Origin: Candidatus Eiseniibacteriota bacterium
Lineage (GTDB): Bacteria > Eisenbacteria > RBG-16-71-46 > CAIMUX01
DNA length: 33,954 nt
NCBI GenBank assembly: GCA_903844735.1
Contig: CAIMUX010000015.1
Location: forward strand, 1 to 33,954
Reading direction: 5' to 3'
Each line of letters starts with the position of its first letter. Positions within the stretch are counted from its first letter, which is position 1. The translations under genes and the position numbers were made by a program. A model generated the notes under the pieces. The model was not told the origin of the DNA and ran no database searches. It worked only from the letters and a program-made list of their open reading frames with translations. Below are positions 7,768 to 15,873 of the stretch, piece after piece.

Positions 7768-9294
7768 TCACTGGTGGACCCCTGTGCCTCGAAGTTCGGG
7801 TGCGGTTCGGCGGTAGTCGGCAAACAGTTCGGACAGCCGCTGCGTGGAAGCCATGATCTGTTCCGGCGTGATCCCGTCGCGGAACGGCAGGATACGTCCA
7901 CCGTCCTTCAGGATCCGTCCGCGCGCGACCACCGTGACGACTTCGCTGCCGTCGGCCGCCCAGATGAGATTCTCCATCAGATTGTCGAGCCGCGTGGGGA
8001 TCAGATTGGGCCTGTCGAGGGCGAGCAGAATCCAGTCCGCCCGACGGCCCGGCGCCAACTCGCCCTGGTTCTGCCGTAGGATTCCCGCCGGCACGCTCGT
8101 GATCATCTCGAGCAGTTGTTGCGACGGGAGGAGCGTCGCATCCTGGTGCCTCGCTTTCTGGTATTGGGCCGCCAGCCGCGCAGCCGCCAGGATATTCTGA
8201 TTGTCGGCCGAACCGGATCCGTCGGTCGAGATAGCGACCGGAACGCCCGCCGCGATCATCTCCATGATCGGCGGCATCCCTGAACCCAGGATCGTGTTCG
8301 CCAGCGGATTGTGGACGATCTTCGCACCCGTGCGGGCGAGGATCCGGACATCGCGCGGCCCGCAGTTGACCTGGTGGGCGAGCACGGTACCGCCGTCGAG
8401 GATGCCGATCGACTCGGCGAACTCAACCTCGCTCAAGCCCGGCTCGATCGCTTCGCTGAACCATCGTGTCGTTCGTGGCTCTTCCGCGCTGTGGATGTGA
8501 AAGAGAGTGTCGTGCTCCCTGGCCCAGGCCTTGAGCGGAATCAGCATGTCGCGGCTGTTGGAGAAGACCTGATCGGGACCGGGGCAGAAGCTGGTGCGTT
8601 CCAGACCCGGAATGCCGATGGCGGTGCGGAGACGTTCCAGCGCGTCTTGCGGCCGATCGAGCACCTCCTTGACGTAGTGCCGGTCCTGACCGCCGATGGC
8701 CACGATCATCGTCGTGCCCGCGGCCTCGTTGGCCGCGGCAATTTCCCGGCAGTGGTATTTGTTGTAGGTGCAGTGATGGACCATGCTCGTGGTGATGCCG
8801 TAGTGTATGTCACAGAGCCGGGCCATGCGATAGGTAATCGAACGGGGCGAATCGCCGAGCTCACGCGCAAGCTCATCATGATGGTGGTTGATGAATCCGG
8901 CAAACGGGTTGACCGCGTGGTCGAGCCAGGCGGTCAGCGGTTCGTCCTTGGCGATGCCGATGATCGGCTGTTCGTGATCGTGGCCGTGCGCCTTGACGAA
9001 AGCGGGCAAAAGGACCGCGTGGAGGCGGGGAATGGCATCGCCGGACGGACGCTCTCCCACGCCCGCCTGGAGGCGAGAAGCATCTCCGTCGGGTTGGAAT
9101 CGGCCCATAATGCACAGCGACGCGCCATACGTCCCGATGAGCCGCTCACCGATCGCCGATGTGTACCGACCGGCCTCCTTGATGGTCTCGCCCTCGGACA
9201 GGACGTAACCGTCATGGATCCGCTCGCCCCGATTCGGCCCGGCAAGCGGCAGTAGAAACTGCGCGCGACAGACCATGACCCCCGGCGCCGTCAT
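7768..9294 (-). CDS. SsnA-like amidohydrolase (metal-dependent, chlorohydrolase/deaminase type)
   Basis: This 508-residue cytosolic amidohydrolase resembles the SsnA/atrazine-chlorohydrolase branch. Metal-ligand motifs are visible: HGHDH at residues 103-107 (HxH at 103/105), FHIHSAEE with His268, LAHQVN with His307, and STDGS with Asp358. Relatives deaminate or hydrolyse heterocyclic nitrogen compounds; the substrate here is unknown. In E. coli, ssnA lies beside ygfM and xdhD, the same partners as here, which suggests action on the substrate or product of the Mo hydroxylase. Its ATG overlaps the stop of the hydroxylase (ATGA at 9291-9294). Residues about 67-98, just before the HGH motif, contain two copies of a 16-residue unit (a 48-bp repeat), making the N-terminal domain slightly longer than expected. 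Confidence 0.88.
   Translation of the reverse strand: MTAPGVMVCRAQFLLPLAGPNRGERIHDGYVLSEGETIKEAGRYTSAIGERLIGTYGASLCIMGRFQPDGDASRLQAGVGERPSGDAIPRLHAVLLPAFVKAHGHDHEQPIIGIAKDEPLTAWLDHAVNPFAGFINHHHDELARELGDSPRSITYRMARLCDIHYGITTSMVHHCTYNKYHCREIAAANEAAGTTMIVAIGGQDRHYVKEVLDRPQDALERLRTAIGIPGLERTSFCPGPDQVFSNSRDMLIPLKAWAREHDTLFHIHSAEEPRTTRWFSEAIEPGLSEVEFAESIGILDGGTVLAHQVNCGPRDVRILARTGAKIVHNPLANTILGSGMPPIMEMIAAGVPVAISTDGSGSADNQNILAAARLAAQYQKARHQDATLLPSQQLLEMITSVPAGILRQNQGELAPGRRADWILLALDRPNLIPTRLDNLMENLIWAADGSEVVTVVARGRILKDGGRILPFRDGITPEQIMASTQRLSELFADYRRTAPELRGTGVHQ
9020..9115. repeat. Imperfect 48-bp direct repeat in the amidohydrolase gene
   Basis: TGGAGGCG occurs at 9020 and again at 9068, and each copy is followed by a related run (GCATCGCCGGACGG versus GCATCTCCGTCGGG). 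The period is 48 bases, or 16 codons. In the protein this gives GDASRLQAG and GDAIPRLHA in tandem. The second copy runs into the conserved strand leading to the metal-binding HGH, so it is probably the ancestral one. Confidence 0.5.
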
Positions 9295-12185
9295 CGGTCG
9301 TTCCGGCCCGGGATCGTGCCCAGGGCGGTCAGAACCTTTTCAGCCGTGAACGGCCAACTGCGCATCCACACGCCGACAGCATCGTGAATGGCCGCGGCGA
9401 TGGCCGGGGAGGCGCCGTTGCAGCTTATTTCGGAGACCGACTTGGCTCCGTACGGCCCGAACGGATCGTTCGTCTCCACAAGTACCGCGCGAAAGTCCTC
9501 GGGCACGTCGTGGATCATCGGAACCCGGTAGCTCAGCAGGTCCGCGTTCAGGCATCGACCCTGTTTGTCCAGAACCATCTCTTCGAAGAGAGAATGGCCG
9601 ATGGTCTTGAGCACGCCGCCATAGATCTGGCCCAGTGCGAGCTCGGGGTTGATCGGAGTGCCACAATCCTGGAGCGCATAGTATTTCCGGACCTTGACCG
9701 CCCCGGTGCGCGTGTTCACCGCCACCTGGCAGAAGTGGGCGCCATAGGGGAAGGCTGCCTTGTCCGTGGTGAAGCATGCCGTGCTGGAAAGTGGTCCGCT
9801 TCCGGTTCCGGACTGGGTGAAGCGGGCCACTTCGGCATAGGTCACCGAGACGGTCCGGCCCTTGACCGTGGAGGGGAACGCAATCTCCAGATCCTCTTCC
9901 GGTTCACCCAGCATCTTCGATGCAGCCTCGATGATCTTCGCCCTCAACCCCTGAGCCGCCTGCAGGGCGGCGGTTCCGGAGAAAAAAGTCCCGCTCGAGG
10001 CGTAGGCCCCGTCATCATAGGGCGTCACGTCAGTGTCCGCGGCTATCAGCGCCACGTCGCTCATGGCCGCGCACAGGCACTCCGCAACCATCTTCGTGGT
10101 CATGGTGTCCAGCCCCGTCCCCATGTCGGTACCACCGCTCAGGAGCATGAAGGTGCCGTCGCCGAGCAGGGTGACGCTGGCGTTGGCGGAGTCGATTCCC
10201 GGCAGTCCCGAGGCCTGCTGAATGATCGCGACGCCCTTGCCGATCCGGACATCCGGGTCATCGCTCTCCTCTTTGACGCCCCAGCGGATCATCTCGGATC
10301 CCTGCGCGAGTGCCGGCCCCAAACCGCAGCTCGATACGGCCTGGGGCGTGCCCTCGCGTCCCTCACCGAGGCAACGCAGAATCTCGAGCATACTGCCGTC
10401 ATGCACCCTGTTCTTCTGTAGAAAAGCCAGGTGGTCCATGCCGAGCTCCCGGGCCATCTCGGCACTCGCAAGCTGGAGAGCATACGATCCCTGCGGCGCG
10501 CCGTAACCCTGATACGCTCCGCAGGGCGGGATGTTCGAGTAGTAGGTGGTGACGACAAACCGGACATTCTCACAGAGCAGCAGCGGCAAGCTCTTGGAAC
10601 AGGCGTTCATAGGGACGGTCAGAGCGTGCGCTCCGTACGGGCCGGTGTTGGCTGTCAGGTCCATCTTGATCGCCGTCAGCTTGCCGTCTTTCTTCGCACC
10701 CAGCGTGACCTTGATCTTCATCGGATGGCGCGTGCGCGAGGCGACGAACTCCTCTTCGCGAGTGAACTTGTAGAGAACCGGCCGGCCGGTCACCCAAGTG
10801 GCGTAGGCCGCGACCTCCTCGAGCACGATGTCCTGCTTCGCTCCGAATCCGCCGCCCACGCGCTCCTTGATCACACGGACCTGGTTTTCGCTGATGCCAA
10901 GAATCCTGGATACGATCCGGCGGATGTGCCACGGCACCTGGGTCGAGGCATGAATCACCAGGCGATCGCCATCCATCCTGGTGTACACGATGTGCGGCTC
11001 CAGCGGCGTGCACTGCACCTGCGAGGTCTCGTAGTCGCGTTCGATCACAACCTCGGCCTCGCGTAGCCCTTGGTCGATGTCGCCGATCCCGCCCGTCACG
11101 GCCGCCGCAATATTCCGGCGCGGGTCGGCGTGAATCGGGAACTGGTAGATGATCTTGCCGTCGCGGGGATCGGCCGTGCTGTTGTCGAGGCCCGCCGGTG
11201 TGCCGACAACGTATTCGAACACGCCGTTGTGAAGAACCGGTGCGCCGGAAGCCGCCGCCGCCTCGATGGAAAGCACGGGCTGGAGCACTTCGTACTGAAC
11301 CTTGATCTTTAGAATCGCCTCTCGCGCGATGGCAGGGGTTTCGGCCACGACCGCAGCCACGCGGTCACCGATATGCCGAACCTTCTGCCCGAACATCTTG
11401 CGGTCATAGGGAGAGGGCTCGGGAAACCCCTGCCCGGCCTGATTGTAATAGACGTCCGGGCAGTTCCGGTGGGTCAGGACCAAGACGACGCCCGGGGTCG
11501 CCTCGGCCGCGGTCGTGTCGATCTTCTTGATGTACGCGTGGGCATGCGGCGAACCCAGCATTTTGAGATAGCAGGAGCCCGCCTGCACCATGTCTTCGAC
11601 GAACGCCTTGTCCCCACGAACCAGGCGAGGACCATCGACCTTCGGCTTGACCTTGCCGATCACGCGGAGATCGTCCCTGAACTCAGGCGTCGTTCCAGGC
11701 GTCGTTCCCGCAGCCTGCGTGGGGCTCTTGACACGCTTTGCCGCGAGCCCGACCGCCAAGAACAGTTGCTCATAACCTGTACAGCGGCAGAAGATGCCGG
11801 AGAAGGCGTCCGCAATCTGCTCACGGGAAGGCTGTTCCTCTCTCGTCAGCAATTCCTCAGCGGCCAGAAGCATGGCCGGCGTGCAGTACCCGCACTGGAC
11901 AACACCCGCCTCGACAAACGCCGTCTGGATCGCCGACAGATCCCGAGTCTTGGCCAGATGCTCGACGGTCCGGATCTCCTTGCCGTCGATCTGCGGCGCC
12001 AGCAGCAAGCAGGAATTGACCGTGCGACCCTCCAGGAGGATGGAGCAAGCGCCACAACTGCCCTGACCATCGCAACCGTTTCGGACGGACAGGAGGCCTC
12101 TCTGTCGCAGGAGATCGCGCACGCGCTCGTCCGGCTCGACGTCGAGTTCGCAAGTTGTCCCGTTGATGGTGACCTTGATCTTCAT
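9291..12185 (-). CDS. Molybdenum hydroxylase, fused [2Fe-2S] and Mo-pterin subunits (xanthine dehydrogenase family, XdhD-like)
   Basis: This 964-residue enzyme fuses the iron-sulfur and molybdopterin subunits of the xanthine dehydrogenase/aldehyde oxidase family. The N-terminal plant-ferredoxin motif NGCDGQGSCGACSILLEG gives Cys38, 44, 47 and 59. The second [2Fe-2S] domain has CGYCTPAML (Cys98, 101) and FCRCTGYEQL (Cys133, 135). The Mo domain contains RVGGGFGAKQD and, near the end, GPYGAKSVSE, whose Glu corresponds to the catalytic glutamate of the family. Residues about 155-168 form the hinge between the halves and hold a duplicated GTTP. The start at 12185 is chosen because its ATG overlaps the FAD-subunit stop (ATGA) and AAGGGGG precedes it; a start 38 codons upstream adds unrelated sequence. 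A purine or other N-heterocycle is the likely substrate. The YqeB/YqeC neighbours imply the selenium-dependent subtype. Confidence 0.93.
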   Translation of the reverse strand: MKIKVTINGTTCELDVEPDERVRDLLRQRGLLSVRNGCDGQGSCGACSILLEGRTVNSCLLLAPQIDGKEIRTVEHLAKTRDLSAIQTAFVEAGVVQCGYCTPAMLLAAEELLTREEQPSREQIADAFSGIFCRCTGYEQLFLAVGLAAKRVKSPTQAAGTTPGTTPEFRDDLRVIGKVKPKVDGPRLVRGDKAFVEDMVQAGSCYLKMLGSPHAHAYIKKIDTTAAEATPGVVLVLTHRNCPDVYYNQAGQGFPEPSPYDRKMFGQKVRHIGDRVAAVVAETPAIAREAILKIKVQYEVLQPVLSIEAAAASGAPVLHNGVFEYVVGTPAGLDNSTADPRDGKIIYQFPIHADPRRNIAAAVTGGIGDIDQGLREAEVVIERDYETSQVQCTPLEPHIVYTRMDGDRLVIHASTQVPWHIRRIVSRILGISENQVRVIKERVGGGFGAKQDIVLEEVAAYATWVTGRPVLYKFTREEEFVASRTRHPMKIKVTLGAKKDGKLTAIKMDLTANTGPYGAHALTVPMNACSKSLPLLLCENVRFVVTTYYSNIPPCGAYQGYGAPQGSYALQLASAEMARELGMDHLAFLQKNRVHDGSMLEILRCLGEGREGTPQAVSSCGLGPALAQGSEMIRWGVKEESDDPDVRIGKGVAIIQQASGLPGIDSANASVTLLGDGTFMLLSGGTDMGTGLDTMTTKMVAECLCAAMSDVALIAADTDVTPYDDGAYASSGTFFSGTAALQAAQGLRAKIIEAASKMLGEPEEDLEIAFPSTVKGRTVSVTYAEVARFTQSGTGSGPLSSTACFTTDKAAFPYGAHFCQVAVNTRTGAVKVRKYYALQDCGTPINPELALGQIYGGVLKTIGHSLFEEMVLDKQGRCLNADLLSYRVPMIHDVPEDFRAVLVETNDPFGPYGAKSVSEISCNGASPAIAAAIHDAVGVWMRSWPFTAEKVLTALGTIPGRNDR
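11685..11708. repeat. Perfect 12-bp tandem duplication in the hydroxylase hinge
   Basis: AGGCGTCGTTCC occurs twice with no gap (11685-11696 and 11697-11708). It encodes GTTPGTTP on the minus strand, exactly in the linker between the iron-sulfur and molybdenum halves. The two copies are identical, unlike the diverged repeats elsewhere, so this looks like a recent event. Confidence 0.9.
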
Positions 12186-13135
12186 CCCCGGCCCCCTTTC
12201 GGCCGCAGCGCCTTCTGGAAGGCCGAGGACACGACCGCGCCGGCCTGATGCTTTACGTACGCCGCACTTGCGAACGGTGTCGAGGTCGGTCGCACGCACC
12301 GGCTGATCATCGCCGCGAGTTTGCCGGTCGGGGGTAAAGGCTTCCCGTCCAGAGCCCTCTCGGCGGACGTCAATCGCACGACATGCGGACCAACACCACC
12401 CACCGCGATGATCGGGTCATGGATGTCGAAGTCCGTCAGCGTCAGCGAGACCGCCACGCTCAGAAGCGATCGGGCGTTGGCCGATTCTCGGACGTTGCCG
12501 CACGCTGCCACACGATTTCGATCGGAGCGAGGAACGATGATCCTGGTGATCAGGCGGTTCGAACCGGACGTAGGTGCTGAGGAAACCCCTGAGGCACATG
12601 CCGAAGTGCATCCTGGGGCGCATGCCGAGGTGCATCGTGACATGACTCCGGACTTGGTTGCGGACCTCACTCGCATGGTGCTTCCAGACGTGGCTCCAGT
12701 GGTGATGTAGTCCATGACGGAGACCCTCTTGGCCACCCGCAGGCCCGGCAGCTCGACCTCGGCATCGAGAGCGATCAACATGGGGATCAGGTCGCTGTAC
12801 GGCAGGTTGGCGGCCACATGCCCCCCGATGGTCGCCATGTTGCGAACATTTCGACTCACGATCTGGGCAGCGGCGGCACGGAGAGGCTCAGGGGTTCTGG
12901 GGTCCTCAATCAGCCGCTGAAGCGGGCAGAGAGCCCCGATGATGAGACCGCCGTGTTTCAGGTCGATGCGATCGAGCTTCAGTCCTGCGAGACTGATCCA
13001 GTGCTCAGGGTGCAGGCGTGAGTCTTTGGCGTTGGCGAGGGTCCCGCCGGCGAGAAACGCGGCCCGGCCCTGGAATCGTCGCTTCAGGCTGAGCGCGTCT
13101 TGGATCGTGGCGGGCCGGTGAAACTGTTCGACCAT
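12182..13135 (-). CDS. FAD-binding subunit of the molybdenum hydroxylase (YgfM/CoxM-like)
   Basis: This 317-residue protein belongs to the FAD-binding subunit family of xanthine dehydrogenases and carries electrons from the iron-sulfur clusters to NAD or another acceptor. It shows FLAGGTLANAKDS near residues 27-39, corresponding to the 'AGGTdL' FAD loop. NVRNMATIGGHVAANLPYSDL near residues 95-115 corresponds to the 'RN-ATIGGN' flavin loop. A C-terminal domain ends with the family's usual A-Y-VKHQAG helix. Between DYITT and LITRIIVPRSDR, where relatives have a short turn, lies a repeat-rich segment of about 44 residues (units such as TSGS, TSAC, APGC, ASGV). It is the first gene of the operon, and its stop overlaps the hydroxylase start. 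No promoter upstream could be defined; the preceding region carries a transposase remnant. Confidence 0.88.
   Translation of the reverse strand: MVEQFHRPATIQDALSLKRRFQGRAAFLAGGTLANAKDSRLHPEHWISLAGLKLDRIDLKHGGLIIGALCPLQRLIEDPRTPEPLRAAAAQIVSRNVRNMATIGGHVAANLPYSDLIPMLIALDAEVELPGLRVAKRVSVMDYITTGATSGSTMRVRSATKSGVMSRCTSACAPGCTSACASGVSSAPTSGSNRLITRIIVPRSDRNRVAACGNVRESANARSLLSVAVSLTLTDFDIHDPIIAVGGVGPHVVRLTSAERALDGKPLPPTGKLAAMISRCVRPTSTPFASAAYVKHQAGAVVSSAFQKALRPKGGRG
12567..12698. repeat. Degenerate 12-bp tandem repeat, about 11 units, inside the FAD-subunit gene
   Basis: In blocks of 12 on the plus strand the sequence reads GACGTAGGTGCT, GAGGAAACCCCT, GAGGCACATGCC, GAAGTGCATCCT, GGGGCGCATGCC, GAGGTGCATCGT, GACATGACTCCG, GACTTGGTTGCG, GACCTCACTCGC, ATGGTGCTTCCA, GACGTGGCTCCA. 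Nearly every unit starts GAS or GAR. On the coding strand this gives tetrapeptides such as TSAC, APGC and ASGV, close in form to the TSAG-like units in yqeB. Confidence 0.8.
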
Positions 13136-13639
13136 GGGCGGATCCTCTCGGGGCCGAAGAAGGAAGCTCGTAGTCGGCTATCTTACAGAATCGCTCTCTC
13201 CGCGAGAACAGGGATTCTTACCCTCGCATTTCCCCCGAGAAGGCATGGCCCCCTGCCAGGAACGGTGCGGGCGGATCGTCGGCGCCCGGAATGAACCCGC
13301 GGTCTTGGCGATCACTCCGCGGGCCCTGCCTCTCCAGGCAGACGGAGATCGTGGTCAACAACCGGCATCTCAGGCGGATCCTCGCTGACTACATCATCTA
13401 CTACCACTTTGCGCGCAAGTCGGTGCCCTGTCGACCGGGGCAGACCTGACCGCGTTCCGAGCCATCCCGTCCCGGCTCCCACGTCTGCAACGGACCGAAA
13501 CGGGCACTCATCGAGCCTCTCATTCGCCGGAAAGTGCGACGTTCGGATATTCCCACGCGGGAGACACGGCGACAATGACTGCACCAAGACATCCGCATCC
13601 GCTTCGCGGACAACGGGCGCGTTCGGTCACGAAGTGTCA
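13136..13639. other. 504-base region without an intact gene; relic DNA
   Basis: No complete gene is supported here. The left part should hold the promoter of the Mo-hydroxylase operon (its first ATG is at 13133-13135), but I see no clear -35/-10. The middle contains a plus-strand transposase fragment, listed separately. The right part (13480-13639) shows no recognisable protein on either strand. The region marks the boundary between the G+C-rich operon and the AT-richer methyltransferase. Confidence 0.6.
13336..13480 (+). pseudogene. Transposase remnant (C-terminal end, with frameshift)
   Basis: From about 13336 the plus strand encodes RQTEIVVNNRHLRRILADYI followed by IYYHFAR. This matches the C-terminal part of integrase-core transposases, which usually reads like 'IVLNEAHLRRVLADYxDYYHxxR'. 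After HFAR the frame ends, but the +1 frame continues with RCPVDRGRPDRVPSHPV, resembling the following 'THLSLxKDxPxxRPV' section, so a frameshift near 13410 is likely. The catalytic residues are missing. It is a relic in the opposite orientation to the neighbouring genes. Confidence 0.6.
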
Positions 13640-14386
13640 TCAGATATCCCGGCCTCTATAGTAGTTGGTTTCCAGGTGACTCTTGTCGAGCCACGCAATG
13701 AACTCTCCGTTGTATTCTCTCGTCTTTCTTATCAGGAAGAATATCGAGAAGGCAAGCGAGGGGAACATTGCGGACAGTGACCGAGCCGCCACCTTGGGGA
13801 AAGGATAGAATTGCGATCCACTGAATTGATCGACAGTCAGAACGTCTCCGGCGACTTGTCTGTAGAAGTTCATTGTGTCATGTCTTGAAAACACCCTCAC
13901 GTGGGCAGATATCAACTTCGCGCATGTCGGATGTACGCCACAGAGCCCCAAGATCCGATTGTGGGCAGAAAGGACATTTGGAACACCCAAGTATAGACAC
14001 CCGCCAACCCTCAACACCCTGAAGATTTCATGATTGATCCAGTAGATTTCTTTCACATGCTCCATGACTTGATTTGCTATGACAAGATCCACGGACTCGC
14101 CACTGAATGGAAGTGGTTGGCTTTCAATATTCACGGAGATCGATTCGATGCCTCTCTCGGCCAACAACCCGCTGTCCAGACCGCTGACATCTATTCCGGT
14201 ACATCTTGCTTTCACATTTCGCTCTTTGACGAGAAGCAAGTCATCACCACTGCCACATCCCAAGTCCACACAGCGTGAGACATTCATATTTCTCAGAGCC
14301 GCCCTTAGGATGTGTCTCCCGTATGTCTCATCGTGATCCACAATGGTGAGACGACTTGCCGTGCCCGGTGTCACTCTTCTGAACAT
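13640..14386 (-). CDS. Class I SAM-dependent methyltransferase, probably horizontally acquired
   Basis: This 248-residue protein has VDLGCGSGDDLLLVKE (SAM motif I, near residues 39-54), CTGIDVSG (acidic loop), SVDLVIANQVMEHV (motif II and the M-E-H-V helix) and FRVLRVGGCLYLGVPN (motif III). These are the features of methyltransferase_11-type enzymes that modify sugars, lipids or small molecules. The C-terminal third (FPSLAFSIFFLIRK) is hydrophobic and may touch the membrane. Its base composition differs sharply from its neighbours: I counted 26 of 60 G+C at 14041-14100 against 42 of 60 at 15061-15120. With a transposase relic next to it, recent transfer is likely. GGAGG lies ten bases before the ATG. 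The substrate is unknown; such genes are common in surface-polysaccharide loci. Confidence 0.85.
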   Translation of the reverse strand: MFRRVTPGTASRLTIVDHDETYGRHILRAALRNMNVSRCVDLGCGSGDDLLLVKERNVKARCTGIDVSGLDSGLLAERGIESISVNIESQPLPFSGESVDLVIANQVMEHVKEIYWINHEIFRVLRVGGCLYLGVPNVLSAHNRILGLCGVHPTCAKLISAHVRVFSRHDTMNFYRQVAGDVLTVDQFSGSQFYPFPKVAARSLSAMFPSLAFSIFFLIRKTREYNGEFIAWLDKSHLETNYYRGRDI

Positions 14387-14492
14387 CTGATCAGAACCTC
14401 CGCTCTACCTGGGGATGAAGCCGACCATCCGCGACGCTTTCGCCGCCCGGGAGCATCATGTCGATCGCCGCCCTCCGTCTCACCGAAACGCA

Positions 14493-15134
14493 TCAAGCCT
14501 TGACACTCACGGCTATGCCGTCGCCGATCGGCAGCCAGATCGTGTGCAGCTGCGAACGACTCTTCAATCCCTGATTGTACCGATCGATCGCGCGCGCCCA
14601 TCCCATGGCGCTCACGGGAAGATTCATCACTGGGAATAGCACATCATCCGAAATGAGACATCCTGCCGGTTCAAGCAGCTCGATCAACCGGTCCAGCATC
14701 GGCAGGTAATCGTCCTTGTGACCATCCTGCAGGATCAGCCCGAAGCGACCGTCCAGTTCACGGATGGCCGCCTTGGCGTCGGCTACCAGAATCTCTACCG
14801 TATCCGCGAGGCCCGCCGCGGCGATGTTCTCCCGGGCGACTCGCGCGATCCGCTCGTCGACCTCGATCGAGAGCACCCGCCCCCCTTGGGGCCGCGCGGC
14901 ACGGCCCAGCACGCAGGCAGAGTAGCCCATGGACGTGCCGATATCGAGGATGCGGGTCGTCCGGCCGCAGCGAACGAGCAGATCGACCAGACCGGCGGCG
15001 ATCATGCCGATCGTCGGCTGAATCCGGATCGTCTTATCGGGGATCTCCTCGACAACCAGGCGGTCGGGCGCTCGCTGGAGCGATTCGATGTACGCCAGCG
15101 CCCTCGGCATGTCGTAGGCGAGCGGGTCGGCCAT
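14493..15134 (-). CDS. SAM-dependent O-methyltransferase (class I, methyltransferase_3/24-like)
   Basis: This 213-residue protein opens with a helical segment (YDMPRALAYIESLQRAPD) and then IQPTIGMIAAGLVDLLVRCG. These precede ILDIGTSMGYSACVLGRA (SAM motif I), VLSIEVDERIARVARENIAAAGL (acidic strand and helix) and FGLILQDGHKDDYLPML with LLEPAGCLISDDVLFP. This order is typical of catechol/caffeoyl-CoA O-methyltransferase-like enzymes; the DGHKDDY segment matches their metal-binding 'DA-K-Y' region. The start at 15134 is chosen because GGGGGAG lies eight bases upstream; a start 75 codons earlier adds low-complexity sequence. It stands 149 bases downstream of the TPR gene and may have its own promoter. 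The substrate cannot be deduced. Confidence 0.85.
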   Translation of the reverse strand: MADPLAYDMPRALAYIESLQRAPDRLVVEEIPDKTIRIQPTIGMIAAGLVDLLVRCGRTTRILDIGTSMGYSACVLGRAARPQGGRVLSIEVDERIARVARENIAAAGLADTVEILVADAKAAIRELDGRFGLILQDGHKDDYLPMLDRLIELLEPAGCLISDDVLFPVMNLPVSAMGWARAIDRYNQGLKSRSQLHTIWLPIGDGIAVSVKA

Positions 15135-15283
15135 CGTGTCACTCCCCCGTGGAACGCCTCGTCCCGGTTGTCTGTGCGGGCCGCTAGGGGTTGATGGAGA
15201 GCAAGTCGCCCGGATCATCCGGAGTCCTCTTGGCATGCGTAACCTGTAGTCGATGAAGACGGTCGAGCTCCCAACTACATCCA

Positions 15284-15847
15284 TCAATGATGCGGCTTCG
15301 CCAGCGTCTCCCGGAGTCTCTGCTCCCAGACCGGCTCCACCTCGGCAAGCTCCCGGCAAATCGAATCCACGGCTGCGGTGCGACCCTGGTGTTTCATCTC
15401 AGAGGCAAGATTATAGTAAGCGATCCCTTCCTGAAAGCGCGGATCGACCCGGATCGCGGCGCGCCAGGCCTCTTCGGCTTCGCGACCGCGCTTCATCTTC
15501 AGATAGGCCACGCCGAGGGTGCAGTAGGTCTTCGCGGCATCCGGCTTGATCTGTATCGCCCTCAGATACATCTTCTCGGCTCCCGTGAAGTCGGCCGCCA
15601 TGTGCAGCGCCTCGCCTGCCCGGTGCAGGACTTGGTAGTTTGTGGAGTCCCTCCCAGCGGCGTATAGGAACTCCTCCGCGGCCTGTGGGTACTGTTCCTG
15701 CGCAAAAAGCGCTCGACCGGCCCAGTCATAGATCTCGGAAAGCGAGGCATCTTCCTCGGCTCGAACAACCGTTCCCACAAGGCTGCCCAGGAACATCCCT
15801 GTCGCCAATACGGCGGTCGCCCATCCGTCGATGTCGGTTCGCTTCAT
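15284..15847 (-). CDS. Secreted/periplasmic TPR protein
   Basis: This 187-residue protein has a signal-peptide-like N-terminus (MKRTDIDGW then ATAVLATGMFLGSLVGTVVRA, cleavage near the A-E-E). Four or so tetratricopeptide repeats follow: ALFAQEQYPQAAEEFLYAAG, ALHMAADFTGAEKMYLRAIQ, TYCTLGVAYLKMKRGREAEE, and an Ala/Tyr-rich helix pair. A charged C-terminus ends the protein. TPRs mediate protein contacts; no enzymatic motif is present. It follows the small Cys-Cys membrane protein by 26 bases and is likely co-transcribed with it and the VKOR fusion, so it may scaffold a periplasmic redox process (inference). GGAGAGGA precedes the ATG. Confidence 0.8.
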   Translation of the reverse strand: MKRTDIDGWATAVLATGMFLGSLVGTVVRAEEDASLSEIYDWAGRALFAQEQYPQAAEEFLYAAGRDSTNYQVLHRAGEALHMAADFTGAEKMYLRAIQIKPDAAKTYCTLGVAYLKMKRGREAEEAWRAAIRVDPRFQEGIAYYNLASEMKHQGRTAAVDSICRELAEVEPVWEQRLRETLAKPHH

Positions 15848-15873
15848 CCCGTCCTCTCCGTTCCTTCCGCGAC

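Noticed and set aside
12321-12710. Plus-strand frame with Glu-Val-His tetrapeptides
   Set aside because: Antisense of the repeat within the FAD-subunit gene; no ribosome site and no family match.
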